DNA of 64,000 bases. It comes from Diphasiastrum complanatum. Its lineage: Eukaryota; Streptophyta; Lycopodiopsida; Lycopodiales; Lycopodiaceae. The DNA is taken from NCBI GenBank assembly GCA_029204225.1, contig CM055103.1, positions 49,273,756 to 49,337,755 of the forward strand, read 5' to 3'. A program made the translations under genes and the position numbers. The notes below the pieces were generated by a model. The model did no database searches and was not told the DNA's origin. It saw only the letters and a program-made list of their open reading frames with translations. This document shows positions 1 to 11,089 of this stretch, piece after piece (the first letter of the stretch is position 1; every line of letters starts with the position of its first letter).

Positions 1-560
1 GTACCTTTTTAAGACCATAAAGTGCTTTCTTCAAGCGACATACTTTATTTTCATGTCCCTTCGCTACAAAGCCTTCAGGTTTGATCCCATGAACACCTCT
101 TCTTCTAAGTCGCCATTCAGAAAAGCAGATTTCACATCCATTTGATGCAAAGGCCAACCCAAAATGTGAAGCTAAAGCAACAAGTAGACGTAGAGTATTC
201 CACTTACATACCGGTGCAAAGGTCTCCTCATAGTCAATGCCTTGCTTTGTGGCATACCCTTTGATCACCCAATCTTGCCTTGTGCTTTGCTATACTTCCA
301 TCTGCATGGTAACTTAGTCCTGTATACCCATTTGCAACCAATGGGTTTCTTGCCCAACTGGAGGTTCTACTAAGTCACATGTGCTATGCTTAGCTATTGA
401 CTCCCATCATCCTCTCCCATGGCCTTGACCCAAATGTCATCATCCTTCACTTCACCATAAGTTGAAGGTTCTTTGCTTTGAATAATGCTAGCTAAGAGAG
501 ACTAATTTGCTTCATACCCTTTCAGGTTGTGTATTCTCTCTTGTTGATCTTTGTAGCTCT
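1..560 (-). pseudogene. Copia reverse transcriptase N-terminal part
   Basis: The minus strand of 1-300 encodes a Copia RT segment in shifting frames. A block resembling VCKWNTLRLLVALASHFGL is at about 155-230, and FLNGDLEEEVFM is near 85-120. The sequence then reads GFVAKGHENKVCRLKKALYGLKK and runs into the window edge at base 1. In intact Copia RT the YVDD catalytic loop lies roughly 60-70 residues further on, so it would be outside this window. At least two frameshifts are visible between 120 and 300. Confidence 0.85.
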
Positions 561-615
561 CCTTGGCTAGATGATCCCTAGAAGGTCATCCATGTCACGG
601 CTCTCCAACAATCTC

Positions 616-1419
616 TCAAACACTTAGGGAGCTTCCTGTCAAGTGATCGGCTTCCCTGGTGAAAATGTATCCCATGGTACATCCTTCTCCCTTGGCGTTT
701 ATCGCTGCAATTTCAATCCTTCTTGTTCCAAAAGGTTTGTCCCTACCTCTCCAACCTGTCTCTTGAGGTTGAGTAGTAGTATCTTGAGATGTATCCTCAT
801 GTTCATCACTCTGGAAGGTCAATGAATGGATCATCATCAGGTGGTAACACTCACTATACATATTTCCCACTAGATGTCTCTATATTCTCAGCACCTCGTC
901 TTCATACATCTTGGACTCATCAAAGATAAACATCACGGCTTATATGGACTTTGTTTTCCCCACTGGATCAAAAATCTATAGCCCTTCACACAATTCTTCA
1001 TATCCTAGGAATAGACACTTGATAGCTTTTACATCAAGCTTACGTCTCTCTTCCTTAGGAACGTGTATAAAGGCCTTACATCCAAAGATTCGCAAGTGGT
1101 TCACCTTTGGCTTCTTCTTCATGAATGCATTCCTCAGGTGTTATCTTTGGTATGGCAATGGTAGGACCTTCTATTTTGAAGATAGACTGCCGTACTGCAT
1201 GCTTCTGACCAAAAATCTTTTGGTAGTTTCATCTCAGCTAGCATAGATCTGCCCACTTTCCACAATCGTTACGATTTTTTGCGCACAGCTACACCATTGA
1301 GAACAGGAGTATGAGCTTGCGTAAATTGTTCTTCTAATCCCACATTGATCACAAAGATCATTGAAGTCATTAGACTCTGTACTCACCTCCCACTATCTGA
1401 TCTTAGGACTTTGATCTTC
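616..1419 (-). pseudogene. Copia integrase C-terminal part and linker, frameshifted
   Basis: On the minus strand, about 900-1150 encodes the typical Copia integrase C-terminal block: a phrase like LRIFGCKAFIHVPKEERRK, then IKCLFLGYEE. In intact elements this precedes the variable linker to RT. An in-frame stop interrupts it near 990. Residues corresponding to 616-870 form an acidic, Gln/Thr-rich linker of 84 codons with no catalytic motif. The stretch 1250-1420, where the integrase core with the DDE residues should be, is poorly conserved. This is part of the same element as the neighbouring protease and RT pieces. Confidence 0.75.
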
Positions 1420-2640
1420 CTACCTATCTGATTTTCGACAATGCTTTGAAGCTCTTGAAGTTGTCAAATGCATTTGAATTTCTTCTTCAAGAAAGATCCA
1501 CGTCTTTAGTGACATTTCATCAATAAAGGTCATGAAATAGAAGACTTTACCTAAGGACATGGTCCTCATTGGCCTACATAATCTGTGTGGATCAAATCTA
1601 GGATGTTCTTTGCCCATTGCAACACCACCTTTATTGAACTTCTCTTGATGCTGCTTCCCATCTACACATGATTCGCACATCGATTTCAGTGGTCTTCTAT
1701 AGTAGGCAATCCTGTTACTATCTCCAATTTCCCTCATCAAACTGATGCTTCCCAAGTTTAAATGACCAAGCCTCTTATGCCACAACTCATTTTTGCAATG
1801 GAATGGACGATACAAGTCCATGTTGCCCCCTTAATTGTAGCATTAACATGTACAATTTTGTATTGGGCTCTCTTACTCAATCCGCAAATAACTTTGAACT
1901 TTTGGTTCACATCCTTCACAAAGCAACGATCATGGGAAAATTCTACTTTCAACTTTTGATCAGTAATAACTTCAACAGAAAGTAGAATTTTTCTCAAATT
2001 GGTACATAAAGTCCCTCCATGATCATTCCTGCTTTTGCCATCAGGTAGTTGGATTGAAACGGTGCCTATCCCCTTGATCTTGCACACCTCACCATTTGCT
2101 TGTGAATACGGACGTTCCATTATCCAACCTCTTTCATGCTATTGAACCAAATTCTTGTTACCTGTCATGTGTCTTGTGGCTCCCGAGTCAATATACCATG
2201 CTTGATCATCTTGATTAGATGACAATGCAGATATGAAGGTGCTAGAGTCTTCAATCTCACCCTCATCGACAAGGTTTCCTGCTTGCTTTGGTTTATCCCT
2301 TGTCTTGTTCCGCATAGGCTTTTGCGACATTCACTCTTCCAATGGCCCTTCTTACCCACAATGGAAGGACTTGCCTCTTCTTCTTGGTCTTACTGAAGAT
2401 CCCTCATCCTCCTGATCCTCATCCTCATCCTGAAGGTCATACTTCTTCTTGCCCTTGCCCTTGCCTTGTTTTTGGCGTGTCACAGTGCCTGATCGTCAGT
2501 ATTTTGATGTCTAAGCTCTCACCATTTCTCGCCATTGATCTTCCTGCATCAAGATTCCTTACGAGCTCGTCCCAAAGGTTGGCAATCTTTCTCTTGATGC
2601 TATTCACGGCTCACCCAACATCTGATAGGGTTCTACAATG
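1420..2640 (-). pseudogene. Copia gag tail, zinc knuckle, protease, GAG-pre-integrase
   Basis: Gag-like sequence lies at 2480-2640 (a stretch reading WDELVRNLDAG). It is followed by a CCHC knuckle near 2313-2365 whose second half reads KKGHWKSEC and whose first half is one frame away. The aspartic protease active site DSGATRHMTG is encoded at about 2161-2190, preceded by WYI as usual in Copia. GAG-pre-integrase follows as LWHKRLGHLNLGS with CESCVDGKQH at about 1650-1790. The integrase start (MTFIDEMSLKTWIF) is at about 1500-1535, with the first catalytic Asp region already damaged. Frame changes occur near 2120 and 1800. The piece cannot make a continuous polyprotein. Confidence 0.85.
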
Positions 2641-2641
2641 T

Positions 2642-3002
2642 TGTTGGCTGATTCTGACGAATCCCCAAGATACTCGGACAGAGCAACTCTAAGAGCACCT
2701 CTCACCCTTAGATACGAGGAGGTCTCTGAGAAGACGAGACTAATGAAGACTGAGAGCTGAGTATGAGAGCCGAGAAATACTAGCTAGGAAAGACATGCAA
2801 GAACTGTGTAAGCCTCATGGTGAATCCCGGAAGATGGAAATGACCATGTAGGAGCTAGTATTTCAGGCAAATGTAATAAATGCAAGTAGACCCGTCTTTA
2901 AGTAAGTTGAGTGAGGCCACCTTTTGATGGTGACTTCTAGTGGAGGAGCTTTATTCACTTGTAATTTGTGAAATGTGGAAATTCCAATAGGATGCCCACC
3001 TA
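2642..3002 (+). repeat. LTR (left copy) of the gag-only element
   Basis: This copy is a direct repeat of 8653-9003. By eye the two differ at scattered single bases and 1-2 base indels, so they are old but clearly paralogous. The shared block starts with TGTTGG and ends near ATTCCAATAGGATGC. In the left copy the sequence continues with a TATTTAAG box near 3018, compatible with a longer LTR whose 3' end was not identified. The left edge cuts directly into the minus-strand Copia gag at 2641. Confidence 0.75.
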
Positions 3003-4194
3003 AGGAGCTCTCTTGCTTATTTAAGAGACTCCCTCTTTGTGAAGAGGAGCTTTTTGCATTGTATCTACTCCATGTTTAATAAGAAGATTTTCCATGAGTT
3101 TGATGCTACACTAAGCTCCCTTGATCATGATGGTTTTTCTTGAGTGATGCCCCATGATGATGCCCCTTCCATTCATATTGTGTGTGATTGTGGATTTCGA
3201 GTGGATTAGTTTTCTTGCTTTCCTAGTTGTGGATTAGAATTTCTTGTTTTTCTTGTGGATTAATGTAGGAGCCAGCATTCAAGTAAACTAAATAGGCTGG
3301 ATCTGTGGTGTGATTCTTGCATATCTCTGTACATCCAAGTTCTTGATGTTCTTGGGATGTCCAAGAATCAAAAGGCTGGTTGGTTTCTTGATTCTTGGAC
3401 TTCTAACATGCTGTATATTAGTTTCTTGTTTCTTGTTTTGTCAATTTATGCAAGGTAGTTCAGTGTTAATATAGTGTAGGCTCTGAATTTCACGTCCGTT
3501 TTTTATGTGTAGGTAGTTGTTAAAATTTGTAGTTAGAACGTTCATTGGTTTGTATGTTGATCTGTGAATGAGCATTCTTGGCTTGCATCCATGTAGAATG
3601 TAAGTGCGTTCAAGAGTGACGTCTCTGAGTTGTCCTCTGATAGGCAGGAGATAAAGAAAATACTACAATGAAACTTTGTTCCTTCTACTTGGGTTGCATC
3701 GTAAAATCAATCAAGAAACATCTAAAGGACTGCCAAAGCCTGATAACAGGCAGAAAACGGTTCTGTAAGCAAGAAGCAGAAAAGAAGTAAACAATAGGTC
3801 CTCTGGAGCAGGGGATCTGTCAACATTTGACCCTGTTGCCGCTTGCATCACTCACATTCTGAAACGACATATGCTGCAAGACTATCTTGATCGGACCCAT
3901 GCATGCAATCTGAAATGTCTCCAGATCGTTCATAGCTCAGAACGACATGCACACACCCATTCCCACACCCTGCATTACATTCTCAGCTCCTTCTACATTA
4001 TCCCTCTACCCATAGCTTACCCATCGTTTCCACCTCCCTCCGTCACCATCTCAGTCGAGCACCCTCTCATCACGTCCCAACCCGAACGCACTTCTCTTCC
4101 AATCTCAGCCAAGCCTCTCTCTCTTACCATCTTGACCGACGCAACGCAGGTGCATAAAAAAAAAAAAATCAAAATCTTAACCGGGAGTGCTCAG
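3003..4194. other. Leader of the gag-only element, no gene seen
   Basis: This stretch is T-rich at first (3100-3600) and then becomes C-rich from about 3950. No tRNA-primer complement with a TGG start was recognised, so the 5' LTR end is not fixed. An ORF at 3871-4269 is open but of low complexity and unlike any family I know. From about 4050 its sequence already shows degenerate versions of the minisatellite unit that follows. Confidence 0.5.
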
Positions 4195-4745
4195 TTAAAT
4201 CTCAACAACATAGTGCATCCCATCTCGACCAAAGTGCTCCTTGAAATCTCAACCAAAGCGCCCCACTAGAATCTCAGCCGAAGTGCCCCGCTGAAGATCT
4301 CGACCAAAGTGCTCCCTGAAATCTCAACCGAAGCGCTCGCTGTGGAATCTCAGCGAAGTGTTCACTGAAATCTTGACCCGAGGCGCTCGCTGGAATTTCA
4401 ACCGAAGTGTTCAACTGAAATCTCGACCGAGGCGCTCGTTGGAATCTCGACCGAAGCGTCTGCTAAAGTCTCTCGATCGAAGTGTTCGCTAAAAGTCTCA
4501 ACCGAAGTTCCCATTAGATCTCGACCGAAGCCAAAAGTGCTCACTCAGATCTCGACCGAAGCCGAAGTGCCCGTTCAGATCTCGACCGAAGTTGAAGCAC
4601 TCGTTCAGATTTCGACCGAAGCCAAAGTGATCTCAACAGTGCCGAAACACCCGCTCAAATCTCAACCGGAGCCGAAGGCAGTGATCAAATCTCGACCGGA
4701 GGGATTCGATCAGTTCTCAACCAAAGCAATCAAGTCAAATGCTTG
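4195..4745 (+). repeat. Minisatellite of 24-30 bp units (ATCTCGACCGAAG...)
   Basis: About 19-20 imperfect head-to-tail units follow the pattern ATCTCGACCGAAGYGCTCGCTGGA, varying from 21 to 31 bp. Later units gain an inserted GCCAAA or GCCGAA triplet pair. The last third is open for 69 codons (4537-4746) and reads as repeated QISTEA blocks. Degenerate units extend upstream to about 4050. The array sits just before the gag start at 5009, in the untranslated leader position. A related unit (ATCTCAACCGGAGCC) reappears at 34621, outside this element. Confidence 0.8.
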
Positions 4746-5008
4746 ACCGGAGCAAGTAACACCCCATCTCGACTATACCATAACTTTTGATCAACACTTT
4801 GATTGCCATTTCGACCAAACCACCATCTTCGAAACACCAAAAAATTTCAAAAAATAAAAACTCATACAATAAAAAGCCCTTTTTATACTGAGGTCTCCAC
4901 CTTCACTTCCTTCAACACCCTAAAAAAATCCAAAAACACCAAAAATCCTATAAAATCCAAAAACACCAGAAACACATACCCAATACAAAAACGAGACAGC
5001 AATACCCA

Positions 5009-6370
5009 ATGGCCGACAATACAGATCATGACATCCCAGAAGATTATCCATATGAGATCAGGTCCCCTGTAGCTGAACAAATCAGACGTCATAGATTCTA
5101 CCGAATGCGGTCTCAACCCTACGAACCATCCACAAACCCATTCGAAAGACAAGAACATGATAGAGCCGAGTCCTCGCGAGCCAGAACCCATGTTCATGGT
5201 GTTCAAACATCCCATGCCAGAAACCAACCTTAATTGAGTCTCTTCTACCCACAATGCTCATCATGAGAGACGTACACCCAAACTAGATCTACCAAGTTTG
5301 ATGGTAGGTTCGGACCCTCAAAGATTTTTTGCAAATCTTTGAGAATGCATGTGATGTATATGGCAAGACATCACCCGACGCCATGATTCAACTCCTCTCG
5401 ATGACCTTGATTGATCGAGCACGAGAATGGTATTTTAACCTTGATCGTGAAGAATAACGTGACTGGTCACTCTTGAAGGAGGCCTCTTATGAAACGCTTC
5501 AAGCCATATCGCTTGATAGAAAGCCCTTTTGTCAAGCTAAGTAATATCAAAATGACAAAAGACGAACGATGTACGAGACTATATTGAGCATTTCAAACAT
5601 CTCAAAAGTCAAGTACAAGAACAGCCCCTTGAACAGATGCTCATCATCTGGTTCTTAGTCGGCCTTCCAAGATGGATTAGACGCGAGCTTAAATCCAATG
5701 ATGAATATATGAGCCTAAAGATAGCTATGTCTGATGCCATCAAGGAAGAAGACGAAGAATCAGATATTGACAAATCTAGGGAAAGGCAAGCACCACGTGC
5801 TCCTGTCCATGAGTCGAAGCCGATCAAGGACACTCGAGATCATCTTTGGAAATCACAGCTGGCATTGCTTAATAAGCAACACCAACTTCAAATGGAGAAA
5901 CTCACCAATGAGTTTCAAACTACCATGAAGTCTATCCAAAGTAGTATGCCTGGTCAGTTAACCCTGCACAGATACCTTATAGATGAAAAACAATATGGTG
6001 CCCACACTGCCGAGCTATGCATCCTGTTGATGCTTGTCCTTCATATTGACCTATCCAAGCACATACAGTTCAACAATATGAAGAACACCCATCACAATCT
6101 GGAAATGCCTTGCCCTTATCATGAATATCCACCAGCAAGTCCAGAACCACTAGCCATACAAGATGGCTACGCCGTTATACAAGGGCCACTGCACACCAGA
6201 TGTTTCATCTGTGGTGAAACCGGCCACTTCATGGTTGATTGTCCAGTTAAGACCCCAGTACCATGCTGAGTGTCCCGACTGTATCCGAAAACATAGTTAC
6301 AAAGGCTGTCCAAAACAACCAACTAAGATCCTATCTGCCCGTCACGTCAGTTATGAATCACAATAGGATC
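5009..6370 (+). pseudogene. Gypsy-type gag with two zinc knuckles, frameshifted
   Basis: Gag would form the particle that packages the element RNA. The ATG at 5009 opens 74 codons (MADNTDHDIPEDYPYEIRS...), closed by a stop at 5231. The retrotransposon gag core follows in other frames. FENACDVYGKTSPDAMIQLL and REWYFNLDREE are recognisable at about 5335-5455, with an in-frame stop after REE. The 5637-6269 frame carries a helical, charged segment and then a CCHC knuckle CFICGETGHFMVDC at about 6201-6242. A second, compact knuckle CPDCIRKHSYKGC lies at about 6271-6309 in another frame. At least three frame changes and several stops make it non-functional. The paired knuckles resemble those of the minus-strand Gypsy element at 13632-13727. 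Confidence 0.8.
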
Positions 6371-7238
6371 TTCACGACAACAACATGAGCACCATAGCAA
6401 CCAACAGTTAAACCTGCTGCTCGATCAAGAAGAGTTTCTTGTAAACTTCTACATCACCGTCCAATACGCCTAGTACCATGATGCAAAAAGACAATCTGAA
6501 ATGATTCCTTGTCGAAAGAAAGTAAAAACGATATTCCGTCATCTGCTACAATGTCCAACCAAGAGCAACGTCCACAGGGAATTGACAGTTTTTCCTCCCC
6601 TTCTACAACCTCAAATCTAATTGTCTTTCTACACAATAAATCTAGGATTCGGAAATCCACTTAGAGATATCGGTTCTGAATCTCTTGTTCGACGAGGTCC
6701 TCAGGACATAGTACCTCACCCATATCTGCATCTCACGCTATATCGTACAATATCTGCTATCAATGATGGTAGATTTAGTGTAACCAATCCTACCTTATTT
6801 TGACAAGGACATGTCAGAGTAAGTCACATTACTCTACAAAACAACTGAAATATTGCAACTATCAAGGTACATTATCAATGTTGATGAATGCAAGTTTTGT
6901 TCAACAAGTGCTATACAATTCTCACTCTCTATAACGTTTGTTATTTTTCTTGTTTCTCTTCACCTATTTTGTGTGACTGATTTTTGCATGAGGAATAGTG
7001 CATGAGAGTCTTCTCTAGAGTATCTCCAGAACACATTTTCATTCATCTATCCATCTTCAAATTACCATGTACAACAGTTTCAAATTTCTGAAAACTATGA
7101 GAAATCCATGACAAGTTAGAGTTGATTCATGCACCTCATTGCCATATTATTCTTTGAGTCAACTACAGCAAGATCGAAACAAATTTAGTTAAAATTATTC
7201 AATCTTTAGTCCAGTCACATGTTCAATGAGTTTCAACT
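6371..7238. other. Interior of the gag-only element, no domain recognised
   Basis: Pol should follow gag here in an autonomous Gypsy element. Neither the protease DSG/DTG motif, RT xxDD, RNase H nor the integrase HHCC pattern is visible on either strand. The sequence is ordinary AT-rich DNA with short ORFs only. Confidence 0.5.
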
Positions 7239-7690
7239 ATGTGTTCCACACGCCGATCCAATCCTAAACATGAACAGTCACCAGCAACAACATCCCCACC
7301 AACAGATTTGGGAGGGGGGGAGAGAGTGGATGTGCTTGGATCCACTGGAGCAGTTACGCTGCCAGCAACAACATCAGCAAAATTGACAGCCAAGGTCACA
7401 AATCCAAAGTCGGCAATGACAAGGCTAAGAAGACAGATGGGCAATCCAAAACGACTCGATCAAAAGAAGTACCCCAGTCATGACGAAGATCCTTCAGAAA
7501 AGGAAACACAAGCATTGGAGAATCAGTCTCCTTCTTCAACCAACCTCTTACCATACTGCGCCCATTCTCATGTCTATCGTCCACACCATCTACCGTTGTC
7601 ACCACCACCCTCCCTTCCATCTGTTTGTTTATCATCAGTTTACTGTTCTTTTGAGAAATCCCTAGTTTTGATAGTCTTACTGAAGTAGCT
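7239..7690 (+). CDS. Unrecognised 149-codon ORF inside the gag-only element
   Basis: This is an open frame of 149 codons starting MCSTRRSNPKHEQSPATTS. The N-terminal two thirds is rich in Pro, Ser, Thr, Lys and Arg and looks disordered; the C-terminal 40 residues are Ser/Pro/His-rich and then hydrophobic. I recognise no domain. Its position downstream of gag within the LTR-bounded element suggests a spacer or an eroded second gag-like frame. It is followed at 7764 by a coiled-coil coding stretch. It may be chance openness of compositionally biased DNA. No start context or conservation supports translation. Confidence 0.25.
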
Positions 7691-7763
7691 GATAGATTAT
7701 TGCAAATGTCTTGTGGAGACTAACAGCCACCTACAATGATGATCAGCCAAACGAAGATCTAAG

Positions 7764-7881
7764 AAGCAGGTGAAGCAGAGCTAGAAGAAATAAAAAGAAA
7801 AATTCAAGAAGCTGAGGAGGAAAGGACAAAACTTAAACAACAGATGAGTCAAATCGATCTGATCAAAAGAACTCTCTAGAG
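7764..7881 (+). pseudogene. Short coiled-coil coding remnant
   Basis: The frame opens after a stop at about 7761 and encodes about 38 residues rich in Glu, Lys, Gln and Leu. EAELEEIKRKIQEAEEE is followed by KLKQQMSQIDLIKRTL and a stop. The heptad-like spacing of Leu and Ile indicates a coiled coil. Further charged fragments continue in other frames to about 8340 (ELQLREEPRKHQRQM at about 8230-8290). These look like one eroded structural protein, possibly part of an elongated gag. No enzyme motif is present. Confidence 0.35.
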
Positions 7882-8652
7882 TAATGATAGTTGAATCCCC
7901 TCTATTGAAGCCCAAAGAGATCCAAAAGTAACAGACCAAAAGAAAGAGCTACAGAAAATGAAAGATGAAGACATCCGTGAACCTGCAAATAAATCAAGCT
8001 CATCACCCAACAAGTGGTGGTCGAAGCTCGACATTGCATGGGTCCAAGGCTGCAATTGTAGAACTATCAGTTCTTTCACCTTGTCACCAAACCTTCATCA
8101 TGTTTCCTCACCGTTACCAAACCGTCCATCCAAAATTGTTTCTGCCACCAAATTTTTGATGATGAGTCCATCCCCTTGAGACTGATAACCAAGATTTGTG
8201 CTACCTATCTGAAAAAAAAGCATCGACAAGATTGGAACTTCAACTGAGAGAAGAACCACGGAAACACCAGAGGCAAATGGAGAATACAGACAAAATGGAG
8301 GATACAGGCCTCCCAGAAGAAACCAAAGATGAAACCGTCAATGGCAGATACAAGTGACTAAACAAAGAGACATGAGAAAAGCACTCGAGCATGCAAGTTA
8401 TGAAGTTGCTGGGAGCTCTCAAATTTTGAGAGTGTCAACCACCTATAGCAATAAGACATTCTAATCCAATCGTGGCAATTCGTGAAAGACAGTTTTTGTG
8501 ATAAAGACTGGCAACAATAAGCACTTGGTTTTATGTAAGCGAACTAGGATCTACGCTTTTCCAAGTGACAATCAAAGATGCCAATGCAAAGAGGAGTGCC
8601 ATCGTCCAATATGAGTTGCAGTGGGTCCTACAACACATTAGAAGTGGGATAA

Positions 8653-9003
8653 TGTTGGTTGATTCTGACGAATCCCAAGATACTCGGACAGAGCAACTCA
8701 AGAGCACCTCCTCACCTTAGACCGAGGAGGTCTTTGAGAAGACGAGACTAATGAAGACTGAGAGCTGAGTATGAGAGCCGAGAAATACTAGCTAGGAAAG
8801 ACATGCAAGAACTGTGTAAGCCTCATGGTGAATCTTGGAAGATGGAATGACCATGTAGGAACTAGTATTTCTAGGCAAATGTAATAAATGCAAGTAGACC
8901 CCTCTTAAAGAAAGTAGAGTGAGCCACCTTTTTGATGGTTACTTCTAGTGGAGAGCATTATTCCACTTGTAATTTGTGAAATGTGGAAATTCCGCTAGGA
9001 TGC
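8653..9003 (+). repeat. LTR (right copy) of the gag-only element, truncated
   Basis: This is the direct repeat partner of 2642-3002, starting TGTTGGTTGATTC. Homology stops abruptly at 9003, where a TA dinucleotide run (about 9004-9018) begins. Everything after it is unlike the sequence following the left copy. The right LTR has therefore lost its distal part, and no terminal CA or target duplication is visible. Confidence 0.75.
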
Positions 9004-9468
9004 TATATATATATATATGTTCGGACAGTGCAAGATCAATAGCAACAACCTGAACGAATAGGAAGCAGCAGGTTTGAATGAATAGCATCATCTCAAACTC
9101 GTATTGCATGCAAGGTGTGTTGTGTTTTTCTATCTATCTTTCCATTCACTTTTATAATGACTTAAAGATCCTCAGAAGTCCGGAATCAGAATTTGAACAG
9201 GAGTTTGATATTAGATGTAAGAATTTTAGGAAAATGGACATCAACTTACGAAAGTAAATAGCATGTAAGCGTAGTAATATGCAACTGGTAGGTGATTGTT
9301 CTTGTTCTTTCCAAAAATCAAATTTGTTTTGTCTGAAACGATGGCCTAATCTAAGTGGCCTCTACAGCCTGGGGAGGCATATATATTGCTGCATGCAAAC
9401 ACTCACTGATGTTGGATGAGTGCCCTCACTGATGTTGTGACCAAAACTCGTTCTTGTTTTTATTTGTC

Positions 9469-9699
9469 TTACAAACCTTGGATTTCATGAAAGTGCCAGA
9501 TCAAGGCTTGTGGATATATATCTAGCAGGGTCATATTGGCATCGTACTCTATCCATGATGTGATGTTATTGTCAATTTTCATATCAAGCCTCATAAGATC
9601 GAGGGAAATGGTATTTATATCAATCCCCACGTGATTGCTATTTGGATCATAGCTATTTTGAAAATGAAATTCTATGGCTAACCTTCCAAGTTCCAACAC
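9469..9699 (-). pseudogene. Legume-type (L-type) lectin domain fragment
   Basis: The minus strand is open for 76 codons and contains LAIEFHFQNSYDPNSNHVGIDIN. This matches the well-known L-type lectin signature (VAVEFDTFQN...DPNxNHVGIDINSI) of legume lectins and lectin receptor kinases. It is followed by NNITSWIEYDANMTLLDIY, resembling the strand that usually reads W-x-x-Y-D/N-(5-8 residues)-L-x-V. The usual FDT metal-site segment is changed to FHF, so the Asp of the Mn/Ca site is lost. The fragment covers about a third of the domain. No signal peptide, rest of lectin, transmembrane segment or kinase was found nearby. It is most likely a pseudogene fragment, although an isolated exon of a larger gene cannot be excluded. 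Confidence 0.7.
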
Positions 9700-11079
9700 G
9701 TCCTAACAATGAGCTTACCTGATATGACAATAACAGAATGTAACCAACTAAGTAGTTAATCGCTTTCGTTAATGTATAACATAGTTTACAAGAACTATTA
9801 CAATAAGTAAGATCAACGCTATAAGAAGATCAGATGCAGAAGTGAAGGGTGTGCTCATCAGGAGTTTTTGAGACATGCATAGAGCTTAGTATCCTTATTT
9901 TGCCATCAGTTAAGCTTCCTAATTTTACTGGCTTATATTTGTGTGATATGATTTTGTTGTGCTATGAGTGTTCTCATTTCTCTTTACTTTCATATATATT
10001 CATTCTCATTAAGAAGTAGTAGTAGTAGCTCAGAGTAGAAGTAAAGCTTGGATTAGAAGTAAAGACTAATGAGTTGCAGATCCCAAAAACATCTTGTCGT
10101 TAAGATAAATTGGGTAATTGGCTATTTAAGTATATATCATACTATTCTCTAGATGATCAATGAACCACAAATGAATGTGATGTGATAGATCCAACCTAAA
10201 CTTTATCACTCTCTGAATCTTTCACTAGCGCCTTGATGGCATCAAATTTTTTGTTGGTCAGGATAATCAAAGTAGGAAAGAAAATTTTGATGATCTGTAA
10301 TGGTGGCAAGGAGCAAATATCACTTCTAGGATAGCATAGTGCCAGAGGAGGGAATATATGAAATTGATTTGGATGATTGTAGGCAATGGCAAGATGATAT
10401 ACAAAAGAATAAATGAGTGCCCTCAACTACTCTGATAATTAGAGATAAGGATGAACTGGCAATGGATTGTACATAGTGGTGCAGATATTCATATACAATG
10501 AGCATTCATTCGAAGTAGTAGTAAGCTGTGATGGATCAAGAGTCCCAAATACGACTATAGGCTGGCATCCCAGCTGTTTTGCAAGCTGCTGATAATGGCT
10601 CTGGAGCAACCTGGTTGCTTGTAACGATCATCACATTTGCACAAAATACCGTTAGTTTGTTTTTACAGCCATCTCCTGCATGTTTCGACATCCGGATATG
10701 GCTTAGTCATAGACTGTTACCTTGTCGCCTGAGCAGCTACTGACAAGTTCAATAGAATCATTGCCATAGAATGATTTTATAATAGGTTTGGCAATCCAAA
10801 TGAGATGCACCTGTGCATCCGTGGACTTGCAACAGGAATGATAGATACACTGACATTCCCGATCCTACGCCCACCAACAATACTCTATCATACATATTCA
10901 CAAAGTATGATAAGTTTGCAAAACGGAAGGTTTGCACCTAGAGATGCGTTGGTGGGCTTTCTAAATGCAAGTTTGTGGAAGTCTTTGAAAATGGCCAAGT
11001 CTTCAATTACTTCAAGTTATTAAACTTAACATCTGAACTTGAAATTATAATAGGATTGGTTACCCTTTGCTGGAGATCA
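9700..11079. other. Intergenic stretch, no gene recognised
   Basis: ORFs of 72-76 codons at 10196-10426 (minus) and 10805-11023 (plus) have no recognisable domain. At 10560-10800 both strands have semi-open frames that match no family I know. A short GTAGTA run is at 10016-10030. No LTR edges or splice-supported exons were identified. Confidence 0.4.
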
Positions 11080-11089
11080 ACCGGAAGCC

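Larger units (their letters stand above)
1..2640 (-). mobile_element. Degraded Ty1/Copia retrotransposon, truncated at window start
   Basis: Reading the minus strand from 2640 down, the order is gag, zinc knuckle, protease, GAG-pre-integrase, integrase, reverse transcriptase. This is the Copia (Pseudoviridae) order, with integrase before RT. Frameshifts and stops break every domain. The RT runs off the left edge of the window. The right side stops at 2641, where the LTR of another element begins, so the gag N-terminus, primer-binding site and 5' LTR are missing. No continuation was recognised beyond the other element at 9003. Copia family assignment is secure from domain order and motifs; the lineage within Copia is not determined. 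Confidence 0.9.
2642..9003 (+). mobile_element. Non-autonomous LTR retrotransposon with gag only (TR-GAG-like)
   Basis: Two direct copies of about 350-360 bp, both beginning TGTTGGNTGATTCTGACGAATCC, lie at 2642-3002 and 8653-9003 and enclose about 5.6 kb. The enclosed DNA holds a minisatellite (4195-4745), a broken Gypsy-type gag with two zinc knuckles (5009-6370), a charged ORF (7239-7690) and a short coiled-coil segment (7764-7881). I found no protease, RT, RNase H or integrase motif in any frame between the repeats. That fits the class called TR-GAG: LTR elements keeping gag but borrowing pol. The 5' LTR may continue past 3002. The 3' copy is cut short at a TA microsatellite at 9004. Target-site duplications cannot be read for that reason. 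Confidence 0.65.

Noticed and set aside
2342-2692. 116-codon plus ORF as a real protein
   Set aside because: It is the antisense shadow of Copia gag and runs into an LTR.
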